From positions 1-40,085 of the forward strand of contig CAYXEN010000016.1 of NCBI GenBank assembly GCA_964464035.1: a DNA stretch of 40,085 bases, written 5' to 3'. Shown here piece by piece: positions 1 to 7,689 of this stretch. Below the pieces are notes generated by a model, which did not search any database, was not told the origin of the DNA, and saw only the letters and a list, made by a program, of their open reading frames with translations. The stretch comes from CAYXEN01 sp964464035. GTDB lineage: Bacteria; Krumholzibacteriota; Krumholzibacteriia; WVZY01. Position 1 is the first letter of the stretch. Each line of letters opens with the position of its first letter. The translations under genes and the position numbers were made by a program.

Positions 1-1455
1 AAGGGACTTGTGCTCTACGACCCGCGATTCGTCAAGATACCCGACGGTTTTTCATTCAAGACATATCCCGTAAAGCTTCAGGACCTGGCGCTCGAGCTTA
101 CGGGAACCAAGCTGAGCAAGAACATCATCGCACTCGCTTCTCTCACGAAGATCTTGAACATACCGGCGGAGAAGGCGAAAGAGCTGGTGGCCGCCAAGTT
201 CAGGAAAAAAGGCGAAGCGGTGTACAACGCGAACTTGAAGGCGTTCGAGGCCGGCCTCAAGGCCATCGACAACGAGACCGACTTCAGTGAATACAAGCTC
301 ATTCATCCGGACGAGAAGGGCACGGAGATCATCATCTCGGGCAACCAGGCCGTGGCGCTGGGAGCGATAGCCGCCGGGTGCAATTACGTGGCCGGCTATC
401 CGATAACTCCGGCGACCAGCATTCTCGAGTTCCTCATGAAATACCTGCCGGCTTTGGGCGGCAGGGTTCTCCAGTTCGAGGACGAGATGGCGGCGATAGG
501 ATCTTGCCTTGGTGCTTCGTTCGCCGGCGCCAAGGCCATGACCGCGACTTCCGGTCCCGGGCTGGCACTCATGGGAGAGTTGATAAACCTCGCATCGATG
601 GTCGAGCTTCCCGTGGTGCTGGTGGACGTGCAGAGGGGCGGCCCATCGACCGGGCTTCCCACGAAGACCGAGCAGTCGGATCTCAGCTACGCGGTTCATG
701 GAGCGACGGGAGAAGCTCCTCGCGCCGTCCTGGCTCCCACCACCATCGAGGATTGTTTCTACCAGGCGATCAACGCCTTCAACATAGCGGAGAAATATCA
801 ACTGCCGGTCATATTGTTGAGTGACCAGTCGATGGCATATAGAACCAAGTCGGTGAACATCCCCGAGCTGGATTCCATCAAGCTGGAGCAAAGGGAAACC
901 CCCGATGTAGTGGAAGGCCAAGAATACATGCGTTTCAAAGACACCCAGACGGGAGTGTCGCCCATGGCAATACCGGGCACGCCGGGCGGGATGTACATCG
1001 CAACCGGGCTGGAGCACGACGAGGTGGGGGCTCCCAATTACAGGCCGAAGAATCACGAGAAGATGATGGAGAAGCGGTACCGCAAGCTTACCACCCTCGC
1101 CGAGGAACTCGAGAAGGGAAACGGGACCGACGAACTTCCCGACGGTGCCGAAATCGGAATAATCAGCTGGGGCGGAACCGAAGGGCCCATACGTGAGGGC
1201 ATCAAGATGGCAGAGGCGGAAGGGATGAAGGTCGCGCACCTTCAGCCCAAGGTCCTCAATCCGCTTCCCAGGAAAAAGGTTCAGAACTTCATAGATCCGC
1301 TCAAGAAAGTCCTCGTTCTCGAGGAGAACTTCACGGCGCAGTTCTCGCAGCACCTCAGGGCTCACTTCAACGTCGCTCCGGTGGAGATAACGAAGTGCCA
1401 GGGGATGCCGTTCACGGCCGAAGAAGTATACGAAGTCATAAAGGAGCACGCTTGA
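1..1455 (+). CDS. 2-oxoacid:ferredoxin oxidoreductase, fused gamma-alpha subunit (5' end outside window)
   Basis: This is the catalytic partner subunit of a 2-oxoglutarate/2-oxoacid:ferredoxin oxidoreductase, which oxidatively decarboxylates a 2-oxoacid to acyl-CoA and reduces ferredoxin. The reading frame is open to base 1 with no start preceded by a ribosome site, so the N-terminus is missing. The first ~95 visible residues match the end of the gamma domain. The alpha (pyrimidine-binding) domain follows, with GYPITPAT near residue 130, EDEMAAIG near 157, TSGPGLALM near 180 and RGGPSTGLPT near 210. A C-terminal domain begins around WGGTEGPIREG. The beta subunit starts 31 bp downstream. A fused gamma-alpha chain is the KorA layout known from many aerobes and anaerobes. 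The substrate cannot be fixed from sequence; 2-oxoglutarate is the likeliest. Confidence 0.9.
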   Translation, partial: KGLVLYDPRFVKIPDGFSFKTYPVKLQDLALELTGTKLSKNIIALASLTKILNIPAEKAKELVAAKFRKKGEAVYNANLKAFEAGLKAIDNETDFSEYKLIHPDEKGTEIIISGNQAVALGAIAAGCNYVAGYPITPATSILEFLMKYLPALGGRVLQFEDEMAAIGSCLGASFAGAKAMTATSGPGLALMGELINLASMVELPVVLVDVQRGGPSTGLPTKTEQSDLSYAVHGATGEAPRAVLAPTTIEDCFYQAINAFNIAEKYQLPVILLSDQSMAYRTKSVNIPELDSIKLEQRETPDVVEGQEYMRFKDTQTGVSPMAIPGTPGGMYIATGLEHDEVGAPNYRPKNHEKMMEKRYRKLTTLAEELEKGNGTDELPDGAEIGIISWGGTEGPIREGIKMAEAEGMKVAHLQPKVLNPLPRKKVQNFIDPLKKVLVLEENFTAQFSQHLRAHFNVAPVEITKCQGMPFTAEEVYEVIKEHA

Positions 1456-1486
1456 TACCAGCGTCAATCGCAAGGAGAATGTCGAG

Positions 1487-2341
1487 ATGCCTCAAGTAGC
1501 GTTGAAATCGAAGGATTACAAGAGCGATGTCAAACCGGTATGGTGCCCGGGGTGCGGTGATTACGGAGATCTCGCCGCTTTCACCCAGGCGCTCTCACAA
1601 CTGCAACTGGATCCAGCCAAGATAGTGATAACCTCCGGAATCGGATGTTCGGGACGGTTCTCGCATTTCATAAGCTGCTATGCCTTTCACACCGCGCACG
1701 GCAGGGCCCTGCCCACCGCCATCGGCGTGAAGGCGGCAAACCCCGAGCTCACCGTTTTCACCGTCGGAGGAGATGGAGACGGCCTGGGGATAGGGGGCGG
1801 CCACATTCCTCACGCGGCGAGAAAGAACCCGGATATAACATACGTGCTGCTCGATAACAGCATATATGGACTTACTAAAGGGCAGAGTTCCCCCACGACC
1901 CCTCTCGACATGGTTACCACTACGGCGCCGTTCGGAATGGTGGAAGCGCCTTTGGATGCAGTCCTCATGTTCCTCGCTTACAGGTGCAGTTTCGTGGCGC
2001 GCGGCTTCACCTCCGATGTGAAACAACTCGTCGAGCTGTTCAAGGCCGCGGTCGATCACAAGGGATTCTCCATAATCCACCTGCTTTCTCCGTGCGTCAC
2101 CTTCAACAAGACGGTCACCGCGGACTTCCTGAAGGAGAGGGTGGCCCACATTCCGGAAGATCACGATCCCGGTGACATCGGCAAGGCGTTTCAACTCGCC
2201 CTCGACAAGGAAAAGATATACACGGGCATATTCTTCAAGGAAGACCGCCCGGCGATGCATGACAACCTCGAGATAATAAAGACCCGGGCGCAGGAAAAGG
2301 AGCCCGGCACTCTGAGAGAGATTTTCGAGAGATTCATCTAG
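1487..2341 (+). CDS. 2-oxoacid:ferredoxin oxidoreductase, beta (TPP-binding) subunit
   Basis: This 284-residue subunit binds thiamine diphosphate and a [4Fe-4S] cluster and completes the two-subunit enzyme with the gene just upstream. Visible signatures are WCPGCGDYG (Cys20, Cys23), GIGCSGRF (Cys54), the TPP/Mg motif beginning GGDGDGLGIGGGH near residue 94 and ending at LDNSIYGLTKGQ near 132, and a late SPCVTFN cysteine. The cysteines fit the cluster ligands known in this family. The start is supported by AAGGAG about 10 bases before the ATG. Length is normal for KorB-type subunits. The pair is very likely co-transcribed. Confidence 0.92.
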   Translation: MPQVALKSKDYKSDVKPVWCPGCGDYGDLAAFTQALSQLQLDPAKIVITSGIGCSGRFSHFISCYAFHTAHGRALPTAIGVKAANPELTVFTVGGDGDGLGIGGGHIPHAARKNPDITYVLLDNSIYGLTKGQSSPTTPLDMVTTTAPFGMVEAPLDAVLMFLAYRCSFVARGFTSDVKQLVELFKAAVDHKGFSIIHLLSPCVTFNKTVTADFLKERVAHIPEDHDPGDIGKAFQLALDKEKIYTGIFFKEDRPAMHDNLEIIKTRAQEKEPGTLREIFERFI

Positions 2342-2404
2342 TCGTCCCCGCGAATCGGGAAACTCTCGTCGATTGCCCCCCGGCCGGACGAGGGATCGGA
2401 TGAG

Positions 2405-2845
2405 ATGAAACAATCCCTTGCAATCTTCCTCCATGGCTCGCGCTACGACCGTATCTACCAGGCGGTGAACATAAGCATGACCGCCGCCGCTCAGGGTTGG
2501 AAGTGTTATCTATTCCTCTTCTTCGATGCACTTGCTTCTTTCATGGATGGGAAATGGGACGAAGTGGACCTGACCCGGGGCGAGAATCAGAGCGCGTCGG
2601 ACCCGGCCGCAGTCCATCGATTGGAGAAACTCGGGAAAGGCTTCGAGTCGGCGAACTTGCCCTCGCTCTATGACGTCCTCGAAGATGCCAGGAGAGATTA
2701 CGGCTTGACCGTGTGCGCCTGCTCCGCCTCGGTGAAGTTGCTCGACCTGGCACCGACCGAGGTGAAGAAGAAAATCGATGAGGTCGTGGGACTTCCCACC
2801 ATGCTCCAGATAGCCTCGAAAGTCACTCACGTGCTGTATATATGA
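2405..2845 (+). CDS. DsrE/DsrF-like family protein
   Basis: A 146-residue cytoplasmic protein of the DsrE/TusD-like sulfur-relay fold. The N-terminal strand-loop (LAIFLHGSRYD), the AAAQGWKCYLFLFFDAL segment and the late CACSAS motif near residues 103-108 fit DsrE-family proteins, in which a cysteine can carry sulfane sulfur. It lies 63 bp after the ferredoxin oxidoreductase beta gene on the same strand and probably belongs to that unit. A hairpin begins at its stop codon. The exact role (persulfide handling or redox sensing) is not determinable from sequence. Confidence 0.75.
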   Translation: MKQSLAIFLHGSRYDRIYQAVNISMTAAAQGWKCYLFLFFDALASFMDGKWDEVDLTRGENQSASDPAAVHRLEKLGKGFESANLPSLYDVLEDARRDYGLTVCACSASVKLLDLAPTEVKKKIDEVVGLPTMLQIASKVTHVLYI

Positions 2846-2869
2846 GCCGACCGCTCGGAACGGTCGCTC
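2844..2869 (+). terminator. hairpin at the end of the oxidoreductase-DsrE unit
   Basis: GAGC-c-GACCG pairs with CGGTC-GCTC around a 7-base loop, giving nine base pairs with one bulged C. It starts inside the stop codon of the DsrE gene. No clear T-run follows, so a role as an intrinsic terminator is uncertain. Confidence 0.35.
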
Positions 2870-2981
2870 GAGCGCCCCGGAATCATTCGCGCCGGGTGGA
2901 CTGAAACTTGCCTCACATGTTGACTGGCATGGAGTATTCCGATACCCTTTTGCAACTCTAACCCCTTGCGAGGAAACGACG

Positions 2982-5264
2982 ATGCAGGCCGGACGCGCGG
3001 TCGAAGTCATTGATGTAAAAGGAACTAAGCGTACCATGACCCTCTCCCCCCTACGGGTGTTGGGCAAGGGGAGGGCCGCCCGTGCCGTCCTCGTCCGGAT
3101 CGAAGGGTTCGATGAAGGAAAGGCCGAGTGCGTGGAGAAAATCTTCCGACCCGGCCTCCTGACCCGGTTCATCTACTGGTTTTTCTTCCAATCCCCTTTC
3201 CCCTATCGCTTGTCGGAGGATGCCATTCTCTCCTGCCTCCACCGGAGGAAAGTCGCCGCGAAATTGATGCAATTCCATGACATCGACCTCGCTGTTGCTG
3301 CTCCCTATTACGTTCGGTGGGACGAAGAGTCCGGGGCTTTCGTCCTGGGAGCCGAATTCATAGAGGGTGTCGGCTTGCAGGTGGTTCCGACCGACAGCCG
3401 TCGCGTGCGGAGGTTTTTCGCCAACTACATCGCGAGGCCGCTGAAACTCTTGATCGGACGGCCGTGTCCCAAGGTACCGGGGGTGCCGAGCGAGGCGAAA
3501 CGCCTGGTGGCCGGGATGCGCCGCGCCGAGGGAGTCTTCCGGCGCTGCGGACTCGTGGGGTCGGGTTGGCAGGTGTCTCCCCTGGCGCTCGTCTCGACGG
3601 CGAACTTCATAAGGAAGAAGGACGGAGGATACGTCCTCGTGGACATAGAGTCGGGGATTCCCTCGATGCTGGTCCCTTATTATCTCTTTCGTTCCATCAT
3701 CGAGGGAAGGTTCCCTTACTTCGACGACATCGATGAAAAGCGTTTGACCCGTTTCATGGAGGAGAGGCGGGAGGATCTTATCGCCAGGTTCGGCGAGGAA
3801 GGCGTGGCGGAACTCGAGCACGACACCGGCCGGCTCATCGAACACACGCGGCTCTGGAAGGAAGGCGAGATAGCGCTTTTCAGGAGGCACGTACGCCTCG
3901 CCTCGCCCAAGGTGAGGCGTGCGATAAAGCGAGCTAGGATCGACGAGTGGTATAGAGAAGGGATTCTCGACGACGCGGGCAAGGAGCGTTTCGAGCGATC
4001 CAAGCGGTTTTTCACTTCCGGTATCTACATCGCGGGAATCCTCCCCGGCAGGATAGGCAGACTTGTTCGCAAGTTGATCGGCAACCATGCTTTCAGGGAG
4101 GATTTCGGGCGGTTCTTCAGGGACGCGGAATTCAGGCGGAGTTCGATCCAATCCTACGTGCAAAGACACACCCGCGAGTGGACGGAGAGCGGAAGGGTCC
4201 CTGAGAACAGGGCTTTTCGATCCCTCGGCGGCAAGTTCATGATCCACCTGTTTCTCGGGCGCCTGACCCCCGGGGGGCTCCACAGGTTCATTTCCGACGG
4301 TGAGCGCAGGAAGAAAGTGGCGGCCACCGCCTTGTTCTTCGTGATATCGGAGAGGTTTCAGACCGAGTACGCGAAATACGTGATCTTCCGGAGGATCCGC
4401 GAATGGATCAACGACGGACGTCTCTCGCTCGAGGAAGCCAGGATGATGAAGGAGCGGGTCGAGGACGGGTCGATGCAGGAGTACGTGAGGGTGTTCGGCC
4501 TGCATTTCGCTCTCAAGTTCCTGGAGCCGGTGACGTCCGGGATCAAGATCGTGGGCGTAGGTTGGTTTCTCAAGATATTCGTCGCCAAGTATCCCGAGAT
4601 GAATCCTCACGGAGAGATGACCCTTGGGTTGCTGAAGGCTTTCGCCCTCACTTTTCTCCACAATCCCATACCGGTGTTGATGATGATCAACACGTCGGTG
4701 TGGCGGACCCTGATAACTCTCTGGCGGATGTTGAGCATCAAGAGGAGACACATATCGTACAAGGTCGCCTTGATCGTGGGCGTCATCCCCGCGTTCGGAT
4801 CGCTCGCCTATCCCATGCAGATGTACTGGCGTTGCAAGGAGCTCTCGATATTTCTCATCAAGGACATCCTGGCGGTCTTCTCGCACCGGATCCCGATATA
4901 TGGAGGCAAGCATACGCTGGTCGAGATCGCGGTCGTACGCTTGGCGGATTTCCCCGCCGAGTTGATGGAGGTGCTCAAGAGAATGTTCGCCGCGCTGAAA
5001 CGCTCGAAGAAGAAAGCCGCGGCCGGCGTGGAGCGACCGGCTACCGCAGCGGCGGACGGGACGCGCTCGGCGGCACCGGAATCGACTGCTTCGCAGGGGG
5101 CGGTCGCGCGGGCCGGTGCGGTGGCGGGCGCCCGGGAGGCCGGTGTCACTCGAGGTCCGCGTGAAGAAAGCGGGCGAAAAAAGAGGTTCGACCGCGTCGT
5201 CGATGAAATGGTAGCGAAGATCTGGGAAAGGTACCGGGAAGATTACCTGGGGATCGATTTTTGA
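2982..5264 (+). CDS. large protein with kinase-like N-terminus and membrane-associated C-terminus, unrecognised
   Basis: A 760-residue protein whose family I do not recognise. Residues ~25-225 resemble a degenerate protein-kinase-like fold: a glycine-rich LGKGRAARAV near 27, a candidate lysine in VEKIF near 53, and STANFIRKKDGGYVLVDIES at 205-224, where Asn208 and Asp221 sit like the metal-binding Asn and Asp of kinases. The middle (240-500) is basic and helical. Hydrophobic stretches near 447-457, 520-535, 550-570 and 593-612 suggest membrane association. An Ala/Gly-rich low-complexity linker (~678-725) precedes a charged 35-residue tail. GAGGA eight bases before the ATG supports the start. 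It stands alone between the DsrE gene and a methyltransferase. Kinase activity is inference only. Confidence 0.7.
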   Translation: MQAGRAVEVIDVKGTKRTMTLSPLRVLGKGRAARAVLVRIEGFDEGKAECVEKIFRPGLLTRFIYWFFFQSPFPYRLSEDAILSCLHRRKVAAKLMQFHDIDLAVAAPYYVRWDEESGAFVLGAEFIEGVGLQVVPTDSRRVRRFFANYIARPLKLLIGRPCPKVPGVPSEAKRLVAGMRRAEGVFRRCGLVGSGWQVSPLALVSTANFIRKKDGGYVLVDIESGIPSMLVPYYLFRSIIEGRFPYFDDIDEKRLTRFMEERREDLIARFGEEGVAELEHDTGRLIEHTRLWKEGEIALFRRHVRLASPKVRRAIKRARIDEWYREGILDDAGKERFERSKRFFTSGIYIAGILPGRIGRLVRKLIGNHAFREDFGRFFRDAEFRRSSIQSYVQRHTREWTESGRVPENRAFRSLGGKFMIHLFLGRLTPGGLHRFISDGERRKKVAATALFFVISERFQTEYAKYVIFRRIREWINDGRLSLEEARMMKERVEDGSMQEYVRVFGLHFALKFLEPVTSGIKIVGVGWFLKIFVAKYPEMNPHGEMTLGLLKAFALTFLHNPIPVLMMINTSVWRTLITLWRMLSIKRRHISYKVALIVGVIPAFGSLAYPMQMYWRCKELSIFLIKDILAVFSHRIPIYGGKHTLVEIAVVRLADFPAELMEVLKRMFAALKRSKKKAAAGVERPATAAADGTRSAAPESTASQGAVARAGAVAGAREAGVTRGPREESGRKKRFDRVVDEMVAKIWERYREDYLGIDF

Positions 5265-5300
5265 CGAATCTCCGGCTTGTTGCCTCCTGGGTGGTCATGC

Positions 5301-6029
5301 ATGGATTTCTATTCCGACGTAGCTCCATATTACGATCTTCTCTTTCCTCTCGGTGAAGACAAGGTGTCGTTTTTCCGCGGGCTCTTCGAGCGACGCCGGC
5401 CGATACTGGATCTGGCTTGCGGATCAGGGCGGTTGGCGGCCCGTCTCGCGGCGGACGGTTTCTCCGTCGTGGGAATGGACAACGAGGCTGCTTTCTTCAC
5501 CGCGCGAACTCCGGATGATCGGGGCCCGGGGCCCATGTTTGTCGCCGGCGACATGACATCACCGCCCTTCGCCCGGGGCGGCGTGTTCGGCGGAGTAATC
5601 TGTATCGGCAATTCGCTTCCACACCTGCGGGACATGAACGAAGTCGAGAATCTCATACGGGACTGCGCCGACATTCTCGCCCCAGGCGGCGAGATCGTTC
5701 TTCAGTTGATGGACTTCGCCGCGTTACGCGGCGAAGGAGAGATGATCCTGCCCGACCTGCACGCAAGAAGCGGTGGAACCGCGGTCACTCTCCGGAGGAG
5801 ATACGTGGGCGGGGAGCGCGAAGCGTTCTTCCGTCCCCGGCTCGTGATCGGAGGACGGGAGAGGGAGTACTCGATCCGGATGTGCCCGATAGAGCACGAG
5901 GAGCTCTGTGCCTGCCTCCGGCGCGCCGGGTTCACGATCAGGGAGACTTTCTCCGATTTCAGACGCGGCGAGTGGCGCGGTCAAAGCGGCTCGTATATTG
6001 TGGTTGCAGCGAAAGTCGGTGGACCTTAA
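5301..6029 (+). CDS. class I SAM-dependent methyltransferase
   Basis: A 242-residue cytoplasmic methyltransferase of the Methyltransf_11/25 type. The N-terminal YSDVAPYYDLLFP is typical of the family. Motif I is ILDLACGSGRLAARLA at about 35-50, an acidic residue follows in VVGMDNE near 60, VAGDMTSPP lies near 81, and APGGEIVLQ near 127 marks the later strands. I chose ATG at 5301 rather than the earlier TTG because the family signature begins directly after it. It lies 36 bp after the kinase-like gene. The substrate is not predictable. Confidence 0.82.
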   Translation: MDFYSDVAPYYDLLFPLGEDKVSFFRGLFERRRPILDLACGSGRLAARLAADGFSVVGMDNEAAFFTARTPDDRGPGPMFVAGDMTSPPFARGGVFGGVICIGNSLPHLRDMNEVENLIRDCADILAPGGEIVLQLMDFAALRGEGEMILPDLHARSGGTAVTLRRRYVGGEREAFFRPRLVIGGREREYSIRMCPIEHEELCACLRRAGFTIRETFSDFRRGEWRGQSGSYIVVAAKVGGP

Positions 6030-6052
6030 CTTATTCGTTGGCGCTTGTGCGT

Positions 6053-6072
6053 CCCGGCCGGTTTCCGGCGGG
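6053..6072 (+). terminator. possible hairpin after the methyltransferase gene
   Basis: CCCG-g-CCGG and CCGGCGGG form a short GC stem with one bulge around TTT, 24 bp past the methyltransferase stop. There is no T-run, so this is weak support. Confidence 0.2.
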
Positions 6073-6148
6073 CACCGTGAAGAGGCCGACCCCGGCGTGT
6101 CCCGGGCTTGCGGCGAGCTGAATTTCGGATTTCCGAGAAGGAGAAAAA

Positions 6149-7114
6149 GTGGATAAGTACACGAGAGCTTTCATAGTGGCGTCGTTGATATATCTACTCG
6201 CCGGCGGCGCCTTGGGGCTGCTGATCGGTACGACCGATACGTTCGCCTCGTTTTATTTCACGCACGTTCATTTCAATCTTCTGGGTTTCATGGCGATGAT
6301 GATCTACGGCGTCGGGTACTTCATCCTGCCGCGTTTCAACGCCAAGGCCATCAAGTGGCCGGGCCTGATCCCCTGGCATTTCTACCTGGCGAACGTCGGC
6401 CTCATCGGCATGTGCATATTCAAGCAATTGAGTTACGATCATGATGCTTCCTACCTCATTAATGCATTCGCCTTCTTCGGTCTCGTCGAGTTCGTCTCGA
6501 TAGCGATGTTCGTCCTGAATCTCATCGCTACTCTCGCCTCCGCGTCCGTGGTGCCCGCCGGGGCGTCTGCGCCCCGGGGCATGCCTTTAGGAGCCACGGA
6601 TCCTTCGAGTCCAAGCGCTCCGCGGCCGCAGCGCGTCCAGCAGCAAGCAGGCCGCGGGGAAGCCTTTTCGATATCCGCTTCTACGAGAGTCGGCGAGATA
6701 ATCACGCGTTACCCGGACGCGAGGGAGATCCTCGCGGACGCGGGGATCAAGGCTCTGGCCAACGAAGCTCATGCCGAGCAGGTGAAGAAGATGCCCGTGA
6801 CCCTGGGGACGGCGTGCATGAAGCACGGCATCGATCTCGAGGCCGTCATCGAGAAACTGAAGTCCCGTATTGCGGGAGAGGTGCCGGCGGAGCCGGCCGC
6901 CCCGCGACGATCCGGGGACATAACGGCGGACATGACCATAGGTGATGTGCTCTCACGTTATCCGGACACGAAAGAAGTATTCCAGGAGTATTTCGGCAGT
7001 GGATGTTTCGACTGCCCGGGGCAAACGATGGAGAGTATCGCCCAGGGAGCGCTCATGCACAATGTCGACGCCGGAGAGCTCCTGGAGGCGCTCAATGCGA
7101 AGCTCTCGGGGTGA
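6149..7114 (+). CDS. heme-copper-oxidase-like membrane segment fused to two DUF1858 domains
   Basis: A 321-residue membrane protein. Residues 1-132 form four hydrophobic helices that resemble part of a cbb3/NO-reductase-type subunit I, including FTHVHFNLLGF (His39, His41) and YGVGYFILPRF. A proline-rich linker (133-170) leads to two DUF1858 (PF08984-like) domains. The first, ~171-240, has lost its CxxC. The second, ~257-320, keeps it (Cys286, Cys289 in GSGCFDCPG). DUF1858 is found with hybrid-cluster and RIC/ScdA-type nitrosative-stress proteins, so a role in NO or redox sensing is possible but inferred. The start is GTG, with GAAGGAG just upstream. Confidence 0.72.
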   Translation: MDKYTRAFIVASLIYLLAGGALGLLIGTTDTFASFYFTHVHFNLLGFMAMMIYGVGYFILPRFNAKAIKWPGLIPWHFYLANVGLIGMCIFKQLSYDHDASYLINAFAFFGLVEFVSIAMFVLNLIATLASASVVPAGASAPRGMPLGATDPSSPSAPRPQRVQQQAGRGEAFSISASTRVGEIITRYPDAREILADAGIKALANEAHAEQVKKMPVTLGTACMKHGIDLEAVIEKLKSRIAGEVPAEPAAPRRSGDITADMTIGDVLSRYPDTKEVFQEYFGSGCFDCPGQTMESIAQGALMHNVDAGELLEALNAKLSG

Positions 7115-7122
7115 AAGGGCGC

Positions 7123-7446
7123 TCAGGCTGCGGTCGCTTTCAATATCTTTCTCAGCTTGCGCTTGTAGGTCCTGATTTTCTTCCTGAACAGGGTTACGCT
7201 GTCGTAATCCTTCTTGGAAAGCGCTTCGTTCTTCAGAGATTTGAGTTCTCTTATCTTTCTCTTTATGTCGGCCTTGCCCTCGGGAGCCGCCGCCTCCTTC
7301 TTCTTCGTCTCTATGCCGAGCTTCTCGCAGAGGATCGCGATCAGCTCGTCCTTCTTCATCGCCGATACTCCCTTGAGGTCGGGAAACTTCATCGCCTCTT
7401 CCCTGAGTTTCACGACGGTCATTTTTTCGAGTTCTTCCAGTGTCAT
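7123..7446 (-). CDS. small Rho-N/SAP-like domain protein
   Basis: A 107-residue basic protein. Residues 1-45 (LEELEKMTVVKLREEA, then MKKDELIAILCEKLGI) match the helix-extended-helix pattern of the Rho N-terminal/SAP-type nucleic-acid-binding domain. A linker precedes a lysine/arginine-rich helical tail (~60-103) with a coiled-coil character. It is probably a DNA- or RNA-binding protein. It converges on the DUF1858 gene, leaving only 8 bp between stops, and has its own promoter candidate. Confidence 0.7.
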   Translation of the reverse strand: MTLEELEKMTVVKLREEAMKFPDLKGVSAMKKDELIAILCEKLGIETKKKEAAAPEGKADIKRKIRELKSLKNEALSKKDYDSVTLFRKKIRTYKRKLRKILKATAA

Positions 7447-7510
7447 TCTTGCACCTCCTTCATGTCGATCGTGGCTCGTGTTTCCGGGGAGCGCCGAGCG
7501 GCCCGTTCAT

Positions 7511-7540
7511 ATTGTAGAACAGGGCGGCCCCTCTTAGCAA
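7511..7540 (-). promoter_or_regulatory. sigma70-type promoter candidate for the Rho-N/SAP-like gene
   Basis: On the minus strand TTGCTA (7540-7535) and TACAAT (7516-7511) are separated by 18 bases, about 65 bp before the start codon at 7446. The match to the -35 and -10 consensus is fair. Confidence 0.4.
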
Positions 7541-7600
7541 GCCCTCGGGCCGAACGCCGTGGTGATGCGAGAAATGCCGCTGGTTTTGAGATTATTCTTC

Positions 7601-7609
7601 TGTTAGAAT
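7601..7609 (+). promoter_or_regulatory. extended -10 promoter candidate for the glycosyltransferase gene
   Basis: TGT-TAGAAT forms an extended -10 element 81 bp before the glycosyltransferase start. No convincing -35 is visible. It lies in the divergent spacer between the Rho-N/SAP-like gene and the glycosyltransferase. Confidence 0.3.
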
Positions 7610-7689
7610 GTTTTACCTCGTAGGGGGATCGGGTTCCCGCGGAATCGCCCGTGCTCGTCCGCTGAAGCACGGCAGTCAGGCCGAAAGAA

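Noticed and set aside
52..1473. Long minus-strand open frame opposite the ferredoxin oxidoreductase gene
   Set aside because: Antisense shadow of a well-supported gene; its translation has no domain and is rich in Arg/His.
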